Assembly (NCBI GenBank): GCA_900548185.1
Contig: URJJ01000001.1
Location: forward strand, 62,001-126,000
Length of the DNA: 64,000 bases
Direction: 5' to 3'
DNA from: an uncultured Opitutales bacterium
GTDB taxonomy: Bacteria > Verrucomicrobiota > Verrucomicrobiia > Opitutales > Intestinicryptomonadaceae
Below, in pieces: positions 46,478 through 55,927 of this stretch (position 1 is the first letter of the stretch; each line of letters opens with the position of its first letter). Made by a program: the position numbers and the translations under genes. Under the pieces are notes generated by a model, which had not been told where the DNA came from, did no database searches, and saw only the letters and a program-made list of their open reading frames with translations.

Positions 46478-46957
46478 CTATTCGCAAACTTCGGCCTTTT
46501 CGATTTTCTGGGTTTCGACGGGCCTGTCGGAGAAATCCGTGCGGGAATTTTCTATTTTTTCCACCGCTTCGTATCCGCCTACCACTTCGCCGAATATCGT
46601 GTGGTGGTTGTTGAGCCACGGGGTGGGGGCGGTCGTTATGAAAAACTGGCTGCCGTTTGTCCCGGGGCCCGCGTTTGCCATGGCGAGAAGCCCCTTCTTG
46701 TCGAATTTCAGCTCCGGCGAAAATTCATCCTCGAACGGCTTGCCCCAGACGGACTGGCCGCCGCGCCCCGTTCCGGTCGGGTCTCCGCCCTGTATCATGA
46801 AATCCTTTATCACGCGGTGGAATATTATCCCGTCGTAATATCCGTTTTTCACGAGCCGGACGAAATTTTCGCAGGCCTTGGGGGCCGCTTCGGGGAAGAG
46901 CTTCAGGGTGATGTCGCCGTGGCGCGTGCTGAGTTTTACCGTTGTGTCTTTATTCAT
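46478..46957 (-). CDS. Cyclophilin-type peptidyl-prolyl cis-trans isomerase
   Basis: Cytosolic proline isomerase (no signal peptide), 159 aa. The active site is seen in YYDGIIFHRVIKDFMIQGGD (FHRVI...FMIQGGD), then LLAMANAGPGTNGSQFFIT and the Trp in TPWLNNHHTIFG, the classic PpiA/PpiB pattern. It starts one base after the ilvB stop, so translation is coupled. Loss of the ClpB-like partner cannot be judged. Start ATG 46957. Confidence 0.95.
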   Translation of the reverse strand: MNKDTTVKLSTRHGDITLKLFPEAAPKACENFVRLVKNGYYDGIIFHRVIKDFMIQGGDPTGTGRGGQSVWGKPFEDEFSPELKFDKKGLLAMANAGPGTNGSQFFITTAPTPWLNNHHTIFGEVVGGYEAVEKIENSRTDFSDRPVETQKIEKAEVCE

Positions 46958-46958
46958 G

Positions 46959-48797
46959 CTATTTTTCCATTATTTCGATTCTTGAGTCGGGGTCGAAGGC
47001 CCTCGAGCACCTGCCGCAGGTCACGCAGTCCACTATGATGTCGTGCGCGGACTTGCCCGGCGGGATGAACGGGAGGACGTGCTCGTCGTGCGGAACCACG
47101 ACCTCGAGCAGGAACGGCCCTTCGGCGTCGAGCATTTCGCGTATCGCGCCCGCAAGCTCGCCCTTTTCCGCGACCCTGCGCGCGCCCCATCCGTAGCCCC
47201 TGGCTATCTCCATGAAGTTGGGGTAGATTTCCTCGGGGTTGTCGGGGCCCGCCATCTTTTCCGGATTCCTGGAAAGGTTGGTATTGGCGTGGTTGCCGCC
47301 GTAGAACATGTCCTGCCACTGCATGACCATGCCGAGGAACTGGTTGTTCAGCATCATGACCTTCACGGGAATTTTCTCCATGACGGCCGTGGCCATTTCC
47401 TGTATGTTCATCTGGAATGAGCCGTCGCCGTCGATGTCGACAACCTGCTCGCCGGGGTGCGCTATCTTTGCCCCGAGGGCCGCCGGCAGGCCGAAGCCCA
47501 TGGTTCCGGCCCCGAGGGAGCTTATGAACTGGCGCGGGCGCGTGAATATGAACTGCTGCGGGGCCCACATCTGGTGCTGGCCGACGCCGGTTGTGATGAC
47601 GGGCTTGCCGCCGCTCACCTCGTAGAGCGTCTTTATGGCTTCGGGGCCCGTGATGTACTTCCCGCGCGGAGGGTTGGCGAAGGGGTAGGGGTACTCCGAC
47701 TTCCACTGCTGAATCTGGCATATCCACTTCTGGATGTCCGGCTTTTTAAACGCGGGCGACTTCGCCATTTCGACGAGCCTTTCGAGCGCGGGCCTGAGGT
47801 CCGAATGGATGGCGTAAGCGACGCTCACGTTCTTGCCGTGCTCGGAGACGTCTATGTCTATGTGGACTATCTTTGCGGATGTGGCGAACTTTGCGACGAC
47901 GCCCGTTATGCGGTCGTCGAAGCGCGCGCCCATGGTGATGAGCAGGTCCGAGTTGCAGACGGCTGAGTTTCCGGCGTAGGTGCCGTGCATGCCGAACCAG
48001 TAGAGGTTCTTTTCCTCCAGGGGGTTCGCGCAGCCGACGCCCATGAGGGTTGTGGCGACCGGAATCCCCGTCGCCTCGGCAAATTCGTTGAGAAGCTCCG
48101 CAGAGCCGCTTGAAATGACCCCGCCGCCGGCGTAAATGACCGGGCGCTTGGCGGATTTCACCATGTCCATGAGCTTTTCAAGCTCCGCGTCGGAGGCGAC
48201 GGGAAGCTCGTGCAGGCCGGGCAGGTCCACCGGGGCGTCGAAATCCGGCTCTACTTCGGCGAGCTGGACGTCTTTGGGAATGTCGATAAGGACTGGCCCC
48301 GGGCGCCCGTGCGTCGCGACAATGAACGCCTCCTTTATGACGCGGGCGAGGTCGTTTGTGTCGAGCACGAGGTAGCTGTGCTTGACCACGGGAAGTGTCA
48401 TGCCGAAAATGTCGGTTTCCTGAAAGGCGCTCTTTCCGATGAAGCTCTGAAACACCTGGCCCGTCAGGACCACCATCGGGACACTGTCCATGTAGGCGTC
48501 GGCTATGGCCGTGAGGATGTTGGTCGCCCCCGGGCCGGAAGTCGTCATGCAGACGCCGACCTTTCCCGTAGTGCGCGCATACCCCTGGGCCATGAAGCCG
48601 CAGGCCTGTTCGTGGCGCGGGAGGATGGTGCGTATGCGCTTGGATTTCGAGAAAGCGTCGTGCAGGTCTATCGACTGCCCGCCCGGATATGCGAACACCA
48701 CGTCCACCCCCTGGAGCTCGAGGGATTTGACTATGATGTCCGACCCCCTCATCTTCCGGGACTCGGGGACGCTTTGCTTTTCTGTTTTCTGGCTCAT
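46959..48797 (-). CDS. ilvB: Acetolactate synthase large subunit
   Basis: Thiamine-diphosphate enzyme making acetolactate/acetohydroxybutyrate for Val, Leu and Ile. The catalytic Glu is in LPRHEQACGFMAQGYAR, the FAD/central domain has GARFDDRITG, and the ThDP motif is GDGSFQMNIQEMA to MLNNQ. The start at 48797 (MSQKTEKQS) gives 612 aa. After the usual C-terminal VLPFIPPGKSAHDII there is an extra tail with CVTCGRC (CxxCxxC), which I do not expect in this enzyme. No regulatory subunit gene (ilvN) follows; the cyclophilin does. Confidence 0.95.
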   Translation of the reverse strand: MSQKTEKQSVPESRKMRGSDIIVKSLELQGVDVVFAYPGGQSIDLHDAFSKSKRIRTILPRHEQACGFMAQGYARTTGKVGVCMTTSGPGATNILTAIADAYMDSVPMVVLTGQVFQSFIGKSAFQETDIFGMTLPVVKHSYLVLDTNDLARVIKEAFIVATHGRPGPVLIDIPKDVQLAEVEPDFDAPVDLPGLHELPVASDAELEKLMDMVKSAKRPVIYAGGGVISSGSAELLNEFAEATGIPVATTLMGVGCANPLEEKNLYWFGMHGTYAGNSAVCNSDLLITMGARFDDRITGVVAKFATSAKIVHIDIDVSEHGKNVSVAYAIHSDLRPALERLVEMAKSPAFKKPDIQKWICQIQQWKSEYPYPFANPPRGKYITGPEAIKTLYEVSGGKPVITTGVGQHQMWAPQQFIFTRPRQFISSLGAGTMGFGLPAALGAKIAHPGEQVVDIDGDGSFQMNIQEMATAVMEKIPVKVMMLNNQFLGMVMQWQDMFYGGNHANTNLSRNPEKMAGPDNPEEIYPNFMEIARGYGWGARRVAEKGELAGAIREMLDAEGPFLLEVVVPHDEHVLPFIPPGKSAHDIIVDCVTCGRCSRAFDPDSRIEIMEK

Positions 48798-49165
48798 AAT
48801 AAATACTAAAGCCTCCAATAGTAGGGCCGCGGCCGCTTTCTTCAACCAAAAAGTTGCCGTTTTTCCCTTTTAGAGGCCCTCCTTCGCCCGCCGGAAAATC
48901 CCGGCATCCCTCCCGCCTCGGCGCGCGTTCTGCGCGGGCCGGACGTCCGCCCGGCGGCGTCGCTCCGCCCCGGCGGGGCGGTTTATATTTTTGAAAAAAA
49001 AGCTTGGAAGAATGGTTTTTTGTGTGCTAGGTTCGGCTTCGACAAAAGAAAGACGCTATTGCTTTGGCCGCATTGCGCGGCTTTTGCCGCCTTTTTATTT
49101 GTTTCGGGCGCAGTTGCATGAAACCGCCTGCGCCCGCACTTTCATATATATACAATATAAAAACG
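48798..49165. other. Divergent intergenic region ilvB / TPR operon
   Basis: About 370 bases with a GC-rich hairpin CCGCCCC-GGC-GGGGCGG (48965-48981) followed by TTTATATTTTT, pointing to the right, a possible attenuator or remnant terminator. No gene is supported. Confidence 0.35.
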
Positions 49166-52100
49166 ATGCACGCAAAGTTGAACAAGATATTGGCGTTTTC
49201 GCTCATGGCGGCGGCCGCCGCTTCGGCGCACTTGCAGGCGCAGGACTACTCCTCGACAGGCACCGAACAGTTGAGGGACGAGGCCAATAAGTTTATAGGC
49301 GACGGCCAATACATTCTGGCGCGCCCACTCCTCGAAGTTCTGGTGTCCAGGTTTGAGCAGCTCGACGACAAGTCGCAGTTGGAGCACCTTTATTTTTTCC
49401 TTGGATACAGCTATGTGCAGGAGTACATGGGCCAGAAGAGCGCAACCTATCTGGAACAGGCTATCCCGTATTTTGACAAGATACTCCAGATGTTCCCCGG
49501 CGGCGAGCGCGCGGCAAAGTCGATAGAGCTGAAGGCCACCTGCCTGAACGGCCTCGGCAAATTCGAGCAGGCTGCGGAAACCTGGGCGATGTCCCTCAAT
49601 TCCCCCTACGTCGAAAAGCTGAACAACTCGGAGCGTTTCGCGATTACAAAGAAGGTCGCTCAGGCATTCTATAACATGAAGAGCTGGGAGAAGGGCGAAA
49701 AATGGTTTGAAGCCATGTTTAATACCGCCCCGAACGTCGAAGACAAGACTTTCGCGGCCGTGGCCCTCATACGTTCCGCATTCGCCGCCGGAGACTTCGA
49801 CAGGGCGAGAAAATACTACTCCTACACCACAAACAAAGTCCCCTCGCGCTACGACATCGCCCTGTCCGTCGACTTCATGCAGGCGGGCGACAAGCTGGTG
49901 GGCGAGGAGAAGTTCCCCGAGGCTTCCCTGTGCTACACGTTCGTCCTCACAAAGGATGAAATCATCGACTTTTTCAAGTCCTACAAGGCCAGGCTCGAAT
50001 CGCAGATTTCGAGGATACGGGCGGTAAACCCCGGCAACCCGCGCATCAAGGAGCTGGAAATGCGCGTCCAGTACGCCGACGCCATGATAAAGGGCGTCAG
50101 CGAAGTCAAGGACTATTCCCCCCAGATGCTCGCCCGCAAGGCGCGCAACTACTTCCTGACAAAGCGCAACTACGAAAGCTACTGGGCCTACCGCCAGCTT
50201 CTCGACGCCTATCCCGAAGACCCGATGATAGAGGATTTCTATTACGCGGCCTTCATTTGCGCCAAGGAAATCGGCAAGGAGTCCCAGCTCGACAAGATTG
50301 GCACCGAGTACCGCGAAAAGTTCCCCGACGGCAAGTACAGCAGGGAAATCGCCATACAGTTCGCGCTGTTTCTCCTGGAGCAGGGCGAAAAGAACCCGCT
50401 CCAGAAGGAACGCTTCTTTGAGGTGGCAAAACAGGCTGTCGAGCAGAATCCGGAGGATGAAAACACCGGTAAATTCATATTCCTCCTCGGCAAGACGTGG
50501 CTCACTGACAAAAATTATGCGGAGCTTCGCTCCTATATGAAGGATTTTGCCGCAAAGCATCCCGACGCCAACGGCGCAGACGGCGCCCTATACTGGCCGA
50601 TGCTTTCCTATCTGATGGAATTCGACTACGAAAACGCCTTCAAATTCGCCGACGAGCTTCTCAAAAAGCATCCCGAAAGCGAATATGCCGAAGACGCCGA
50701 ATTCAGAAGGGCGGTCTCCGTGTTCGGCGACGGGCAGATTTCGGACGCGCGCAAGTATTTCGCTGAATTTCTGGAAAAGTACAAGCCTATGGGCAGCAAG
50801 CTCGCAGGCGAGGCCGAGCTTTTCCTTGGCGACATCTCGTTCATGGAGCAGGAGTACGAGGATTCCTACAACCACTACATGGCGGTTCCCGACATTGCAA
50901 ACGGCGTCCAGAAGACGATAGACGCGGCGTTCTTCCAGTGCGCCACCATGCTTGAGACGGCCGAGCAGTTCGACCGCCAGGCGGAAGTCCTCAAGCGCTA
51001 CATAAAAGAGTATCCGGAAGGAAACTCCGCAATGGCGAACTTCCTCATTTCAAAGCCACTCCTCAAGCAGGGCCTCTCAGCCGACGCCGTGCAGGGCTAC
51101 ATGGATTCGATTTCCAAGTACGGCAACGACTTCAAAAACGACTCTGTCGATAAGATTATCGAGGACTTCCCCAAGTTCTACGCCGAAGCCAAAACCCAGA
51201 TGGACGCGACTGCGGCCTTCCTCCAAAAGACGCTCTCTGACGACGCGTTCCTCAAGATGCTCGTAAACGATCCCGGCAAACGCTACCAGTACACCGTTGA
51301 AAACCCCGACGTAAACCCCCTCGTGTACGCCCTCTTCAAGGTGCAGTCCCTCAAGGGCGACAAGGAGGCGGTCTTCGGCCAGAATGTCCTCAAGGACAAG
51401 GCGCCGATACAGAAGCTCCTCGACGTGTACAAGGCCCAGCAGGCAAAGTTCCCCAAGATTTCGCCCGAACAGTTCTTTGAGCGCGAGCTCAAGGCGGCCC
51501 GGGAGGCCAAAAACAAGGTCTTGGAAAACCGCATGCTGATGGCGCTCGACTCCATCGGAAAGCTCAAGGAGCGCCCCGGAATGTTCGTCGACGCTGACTT
51601 CAAAAACATGCCCTTCAAGGTCATTGTCTGGATGGGCAAAAGCAATGAGAAGTACAGCATCGAATCCGCGCGCAAGGCCCTCGATTTCGTGATAGAGAGC
51701 GATTCGGACTACCGCCTCGACGCCCTCTTTGCAATGGCCGACATAGAGGAGCGCAACAGCAACTACGAAGAGGCCCGCATCCTCTATAAGAAAGCAGAGG
51801 ACGACTTCCCGCTTGACGCAATGGCTTCCAAAGCCGCGCTGAAGCAGGCCGAGATGGATGTGAAGCTCGGAAAGATCGAAAGCGCGCGCGAAAAGTACAA
51901 TTCGATAGTGGCGCTCCCCGACTGGCGCGGCCCCGTCCACGCAGAGGCCTACTACCGGCTCGGGATGCTGGAAAAGGAGCAGGGCAATTCCGCAATGGCG
52001 ATACTGCGCTTTGATACGTGCGCCATAAATTTTGCGGACTGCCTGGACTTTGCGGGCAAGGCGGTCCTCCAGGGGGCGCAGCTTTCCATGTCGCTCGGCC

Positions 52101-52207
52101 AGACCGAAAAGGCCAAGGAGTTCTGCGACACCTTCCTTGCGGAGGAGTCTAACGAAGAGTCCCCCGAGTACAAGGCCATAAAGGAATACAGGGATAGCAT
52201 CCGCTAA
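49166..52207 (+). CDS. Secreted TPR-rich protein (1013 aa)
   Basis: A signal peptide MHAKLNKILAFSLMAAAAAS (about 1-25) precedes a body made of TPR-like helix pairs throughout. Examples are ILARPLLEVLVSRFEQLD, AIPYFDKILQMFPGG, ALYWPMLSYLMEFDYENAFK and EYAEDAEFRRAVSVFGDG. It should be periplasmic and act as a scaffold, as in tol-pal or gliding-type machines. The start at 49166 is preferred over the longer frame from 49064. It is the first gene of a run of four genes (49.2-57.4 kb), with 21 bases to the second. Confidence 0.8.
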   Translation: MHAKLNKILAFSLMAAAAASAHLQAQDYSSTGTEQLRDEANKFIGDGQYILARPLLEVLVSRFEQLDDKSQLEHLYFFLGYSYVQEYMGQKSATYLEQAIPYFDKILQMFPGGERAAKSIELKATCLNGLGKFEQAAETWAMSLNSPYVEKLNNSERFAITKKVAQAFYNMKSWEKGEKWFEAMFNTAPNVEDKTFAAVALIRSAFAAGDFDRARKYYSYTTNKVPSRYDIALSVDFMQAGDKLVGEEKFPEASLCYTFVLTKDEIIDFFKSYKARLESQISRIRAVNPGNPRIKELEMRVQYADAMIKGVSEVKDYSPQMLARKARNYFLTKRNYESYWAYRQLLDAYPEDPMIEDFYYAAFICAKEIGKESQLDKIGTEYREKFPDGKYSREIAIQFALFLLEQGEKNPLQKERFFEVAKQAVEQNPEDENTGKFIFLLGKTWLTDKNYAELRSYMKDFAAKHPDANGADGALYWPMLSYLMEFDYENAFKFADELLKKHPESEYAEDAEFRRAVSVFGDGQISDARKYFAEFLEKYKPMGSKLAGEAELFLGDISFMEQEYEDSYNHYMAVPDIANGVQKTIDAAFFQCATMLETAEQFDRQAEVLKRYIKEYPEGNSAMANFLISKPLLKQGLSADAVQGYMDSISKYGNDFKNDSVDKIIEDFPKFYAEAKTQMDATAAFLQKTLSDDAFLKMLVNDPGKRYQYTVENPDVNPLVYALFKVQSLKGDKEAVFGQNVLKDKAPIQKLLDVYKAQQAKFPKISPEQFFERELKAAREAKNKVLENRMLMALDSIGKLKERPGMFVDADFKNMPFKVIVWMGKSNEKYSIESARKALDFVIESDSDYRLDALFAMADIEERNSNYEEARILYKKAEDDFPLDAMASKAALKQAEMDVKLGKIESAREKYNSIVALPDWRGPVHAEAYYRLGMLEKEQGNSAMAILRFDTCAINFADCLDFAGKAVLQGAQLSMSLGQTEKAKEFCDTFLAEESNEESPEYKAIKEYRDSIR

Positions 52208-52228
52208 CAACCAAATCTTTTTCAGACC

Positions 52229-53380
52229 ATGAAAATTACCAATTTTGCAGTATTGGCGGCCTCCGCGGTTTTTGCGGGGTCCCTGTTTTCCGCGCCGTCC
52301 CCGTCCGACGACAAGCCGAGGCTTGTGGAGTTTGCCAAAAACAAGCTCCCGATAGTCTTTGTGGAGGACAACGGCAAGCGCGTTTCGGAAATGATGTTCG
52401 ACAGCCTCCAGGTGGTCGATGGCGTGACAAACTTCAAGTTAACCTACGCTGACGGCACCCCCGGCTCGGTTTTTGTCCCGGTGGACAAGGGCGGGGTCAA
52501 GTTCCGCTACCGCGAAACCGAGGCCCTCAAGCGCATGCGCAGCAACTACCTTTCGGGCAACTATGAAGACGCTGTCAAGGCCGGGCGCCATGTGGTATAT
52601 CCGGCAGTCGCAATCATGGGAATGCCCGAGGACCTCACAAACGTCCATGACAACCTTCTGGTCTTCGTGGACTGCCTTCTCAATACGGGGCGGTTCATCG
52701 AAGCCAAATCCCTCATGGAGTCCCTCCCGCTTTCCAAGGCCACGAGCACCGTCGGAAAGGCCGTGATAGCCTACGCCAACAAGCTCATTTCCATGGACCA
52801 TTACCCGGATGCGGAAGCCGTCCTTGAGCGTTTGAATTTCGGCGGCGACAACCTGGAAAACATTGACGACATCATGGACCTCACGTCTTTCCTGCGCAGG
52901 AGCGGAAAGATAGACGAGGCCGTCAAATGGTACACGAAACTTCAGGCAACCCCCGGCAACCCGCGCAAAAACGAGGCGATTTTGTGGATGGCCTACTGCG
53001 ACATCGTCAAGGGCAACACCATGTCGGCCGAGATATTTTTCGACCAGCTTAAGGATTTGAAGAAGACCGACGACGAGTTCTCTCTCAAGTCCATGATAGC
53101 CGGGATGCTGCTTGAAAACGACAAGAAGCTCACCGACGCGCTCGACGCCTACGCAGAAGGCATCGTCTACGGCGACGTTTCTTTCAACTGGTTCGCCGAG
53201 CTTTACTACAAGACCGGCATGGTTTACAAAGCCCTGGGCTTCCCCAAAACCTCGAACGAAATATTCGAGCAAACCGCCCTTCTTTATCCTGAAAGTAATT
53301 TTGCGAAATTATCCAAGGAGCAGATTGTCGTTATAGCGGAAGAGCCCGAAGAAGGGGAGGAAGATTCCCTCGGGGAATGA
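52229..53380 (+). CDS. Secreted TPR protein (383 aa)
   Basis: Signal peptide about 1-21 (MKITNFAVLAASAVFAGSLF). An N-terminal region of about 25-105 with beta-type sequence (PIVFVEDNGKRVSE, VPVDKGGVKFRYRE) is followed by TPR-like helices (YLSGNYEDAVKAG, YPDAEAVLERLNF, GKIDEAVKWYTKLQ), and the tail is very acidic (EEPEEGEEDSLGE). It follows the larger TPR gene by 21 bases and is probably co-transcribed and a partner in the same periplasmic complex. Confidence 0.78.
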   Translation: MKITNFAVLAASAVFAGSLFSAPSPSDDKPRLVEFAKNKLPIVFVEDNGKRVSEMMFDSLQVVDGVTNFKLTYADGTPGSVFVPVDKGGVKFRYRETEALKRMRSNYLSGNYEDAVKAGRHVVYPAVAIMGMPEDLTNVHDNLLVFVDCLLNTGRFIEAKSLMESLPLSKATSTVGKAVIAYANKLISMDHYPDAEAVLERLNFGGDNLENIDDIMDLTSFLRRSGKIDEAVKWYTKLQATPGNPRKNEAILWMAYCDIVKGNTMSAEIFFDQLKDLKKTDDEFSLKSMIAGMLLENDKKLTDALDAYAEGIVYGDVSFNWFAELYYKTGMVYKALGFPKTSNEIFEQTALLYPESNFAKLSKEQIVVIAEEPEEGEEDSLGE

Positions 53381-53488
53381 TTGACCACATTGGCGGGGGG
53401 AGGAATTTGAAGCGCGCGGGCCTTGCGGTCTGGCAGCTTCAAACGATTGCCGCCGCTATTTGAAATATCTTAACAAGGCGAATCGAAA

Positions 53489-54925
53489 ATGAAAATTTAT
53501 CACTTCAAGCCAAAGCGCCAGAAGAATTCCCTCTTCATCAAGGTGCTTATTGCGGTGGGAATTGTTCAGGCCGCGCTGCTTTTGCTCCTCGGCGGAATAA
53601 TGGTGACCCAGACGATTTTCCCGAAAGAGCAGGTTTTTGAAGGGGCTCCGCCGCCGCCGCCCAACACCGAGCCGCAGAAACAGCGCAAGAAGGTGATGGT
53701 AAAGAATGTTCAGAAACGCTCCAACCAGGTTGTAAAGCGCATAAACATTCCGCCAATCCAGAAGATGGCCACCCCCGAGGTTACTATATCGCTTCCCTCC
53801 GGCCTGGGCGGGGAGGACAGCGGCGGCATGGGGGCTGTGAATATTTCGGGAATGTCCAATCTCGAAAAGCTCAAGATAGAAGTTCCCACCATGAGCATTT
53901 TCGACACGAAGGCGTCTTCCGACAGGGTGTTCATCGCCTTTGAGGCCACTCCTCACACGATGCGCGACGACATGGGCGGCCTTGAAGCCTACAACGTCGT
54001 GAAAGACGAAATCAAAAAGCTCGTGTCGATGCTCCCCTCGACGTCGCTTATGAACGTCATGGCCTTTGACACGAACAACCAGACCACGATGGATTTCTGC
54101 TTCCCGAGCCTCGTCGTGGCTTCCCCCGAAAACAAGGAGCGTTTTGCGCGCTGGATAGACACCATAAATCCCGACCTCGAAAAGGTTGGCCTTTGGGGGC
54201 GCAACAATTATACCCTCAAGTATCCGATACCCCCGGCCGCCACGGGCCGCGAGGACTTCAAGTTCCACTACGACGGATTCCAGCATCACGGCGTTGTGGG
54301 GTATTACAAGTTCTATCAGGCGGCCATAGAGCAGGGTGCCGGCGCCGTGTGGATTTTGACCACGAAGTGGCCCGCGCCCAACGAATACTTCCTGCCTTAT
54401 TCCGAGGAGCAGATTAAAAAGTTCAACGATACTTGGAAAAAGAATGTGGAACGCGAACGCTCCAAGGGCACGGTTGTGGGCGAGCAGAAAGAGTGGGAAG
54501 ATTGGGTCAGGGCAATACAGCCCGCAAAGGACAAGGCAAAGGCGTGGCTTGACAAGGAAAACGAGCGCCGCAGGAAGAAGGGCATCGGCCAGAAAGTCGT
54601 GACAGACCTTCTGCCCCTCGCAATTGAACTGGGGTATGACATTCCCAAAAAGCCGCTCATGATAGGGGACTTGCGTCCGCAGACCGAGTTTAAACGCTAT
54701 ACCCGGGCAAAGCTCCAGGCCTGCTACGAACCCATTTTGAAGAAGGTTTACGACGACCGCGGCCTCGCCAGGCCCAAGGTCAACATGATAATGCTTCTCG
54801 ACCGCAAGACGGAATGGAATTCCAAAAAGAATTCCAATGTAAGGGCCTGGGCCCGCTGGAATAACGACGGCACTAGCCGCGTTTTGCGCGGCGCAAAGCC
54901 GGTTTCGGAGTATTCCGGGGACTGA
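53489..54925 (+). CDS. Membrane-anchored proline-rich protein with degenerate vWA-like domain (copy 1)
   Basis: A short basic cytoplasmic start (MKIYHFKPKRQK) and one helix (FIKVLIAVGIVQAALLLLLG) anchor it. A PPPPP linker and a basic stretch (KQRKKVMVKNVQKRSNQ) follow, giving a TonB-like outline. At about 135-290 there is a vWA-like fold: DRVFIAFEATPHTM where the MIDAS should be, LMNVMAFD, and IEQGAGAVWILTTKWP where vWA has ..D.IfllTDG.P. MIDAS residues DxSxS are lost. The rest (about 300-478) is unassigned. A near paralogue is at 55928. 107 bases follow the TPR gene. Confidence 0.7.
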   Translation: MKIYHFKPKRQKNSLFIKVLIAVGIVQAALLLLLGGIMVTQTIFPKEQVFEGAPPPPPNTEPQKQRKKVMVKNVQKRSNQVVKRINIPPIQKMATPEVTISLPSGLGGEDSGGMGAVNISGMSNLEKLKIEVPTMSIFDTKASSDRVFIAFEATPHTMRDDMGGLEAYNVVKDEIKKLVSMLPSTSLMNVMAFDTNNQTTMDFCFPSLVVASPENKERFARWIDTINPDLEKVGLWGRNNYTLKYPIPPAATGREDFKFHYDGFQHHGVVGYYKFYQAAIEQGAGAVWILTTKWPAPNEYFLPYSEEQIKKFNDTWKKNVERERSKGTVVGEQKEWEDWVRAIQPAKDKAKAWLDKENERRRKKGIGQKVVTDLLPLAIELGYDIPKKPLMIGDLRPQTEFKRYTRAKLQACYEPILKKVYDDRGLARPKVNMIMLLDRKTEWNSKKNSNVRAWARWNNDGTSRVLRGAKPVSEYSGD

Positions 54926-55927
54926 CGCCGTTATATTTTGGCGAGAGTTCATTGTTTTTTTGCGCGGGGTTTTCTGCCCCGCGTTTTTTATGTCAATCTA
55001 TGCGAGATTCCTTTCCGCTATCGCGAAATTTGATTTTGGAAGCATGGGGCGAAATTTAAAAAAAGGCCGCCATCGGGAGCGGGGGAAGTCTTGCCAAAAA
55101 AACTTGCGTTTCGGATGCTGTAAAGATTGCAGAGCATTTTGTGCGGAGGTACGGGCGGCTTTTCAGCCGCAGACGCGCAGGGCTGCGATGGGAATTTATT
55201 TCGGATATGTCGGCACTCCGCGTTGAAATTTTGAATGAGGATGCAGCGCAAAGCTGTGCGGGGCGGCTGATTGCCTTCATGCAAATAGTTTTTAAGGCTC
55301 TGCAAAGGTTTTTTGGGGAGCGTTATTTGTAATCCCCGCGATATGGCGACGGGGATTCAAGAAACTTGCTGGGGCGGCGGAGATTTCTAGAGCCTGCTTA
55401 ATTTTGCGCTGTGCGGAACGTTTTCAAATCTAAACCCAGAGGCAAAATCTGCCCCCAAACCTTAAAAGTTCTGCGACTTACGTTCCAATACATATGAAAT
55501 CATGCAGTTTCTGCATTGCATTTTTCCCGTTGCCAAACGGCGAAAATGGCTTTTGTTGAAATCTGAAGGCTACGCGAATTTTGTACCCGCAGCCCGTTTG
55601 CAAACCGGAAGCCGGAACGCTGCATTAAGGTATGCGAGCATGCATAGGAATTCCTTAAAAATATAGCTGAATTTTCGATTTTGGGGCATACTAATCTGCC
55701 AAAATCCGGAGAGAATTTAAGTAGAGCGGGGGAGGATTGCCGGAAATTTGAAATCGCGCGCGGTTTCGCTTGTACTCAATGTGCGCTTTTTTGCTCCAAG
55801 GCGGAAAATGCGCCGCAGGCAAATTCCCTGCCGCTTGCACACCCGTTTGAGGGCAAATTAATGGGACTTTTCCAAAAAACATTTGATTTCTGCAATAAAA
55901 ATTTTAAATTACTGTCTTATATAAGAA
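54926..55927. other. 1-kb gap between the two vWA-like paralogues
   Basis: It begins with the terminator of copy 1 (54963-54989). Inside are an imperfect hairpin GGCGGC-TTTTCA-GCCGC near 55156 and AATCCCCG/CGGGGATT arms (55331-55357). No gene is supported. The last 60 bases are AT-rich and are the likely promoter of copy 2 (for example TTGATT then TAAATT near 55883-55908). Confidence 0.4.
54963..54989 (+). terminator. Terminator after vWA-like copy 1
   Basis: CGCGGGG and CCCCGCG arms with a 7-nt loop and TTTTTT. Confidence 0.85.

Noticed and set aside
49142..50560. Open frame of about 470 codons opposite the large TPR gene
   Set aside because: Antisense to a well-formed signal-peptide TPR protein; no start signal and no known family.
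53456..54952. Long open frame of about 498 codons on the minus strand opposite vWA-like copy 1
   Set aside because: It is the mirror of a gene with regular GC-rich third positions; its sequence is full of Arg, His and Gly, has no motif, and the plus-strand gene has a clear paralogue.
54955..55360. Small gene in the gap after vWA-like copy 1 (for example 54960-55226)
   Set aside because: It runs through a terminator hairpin and has no ribosome-binding site or sensible composition.
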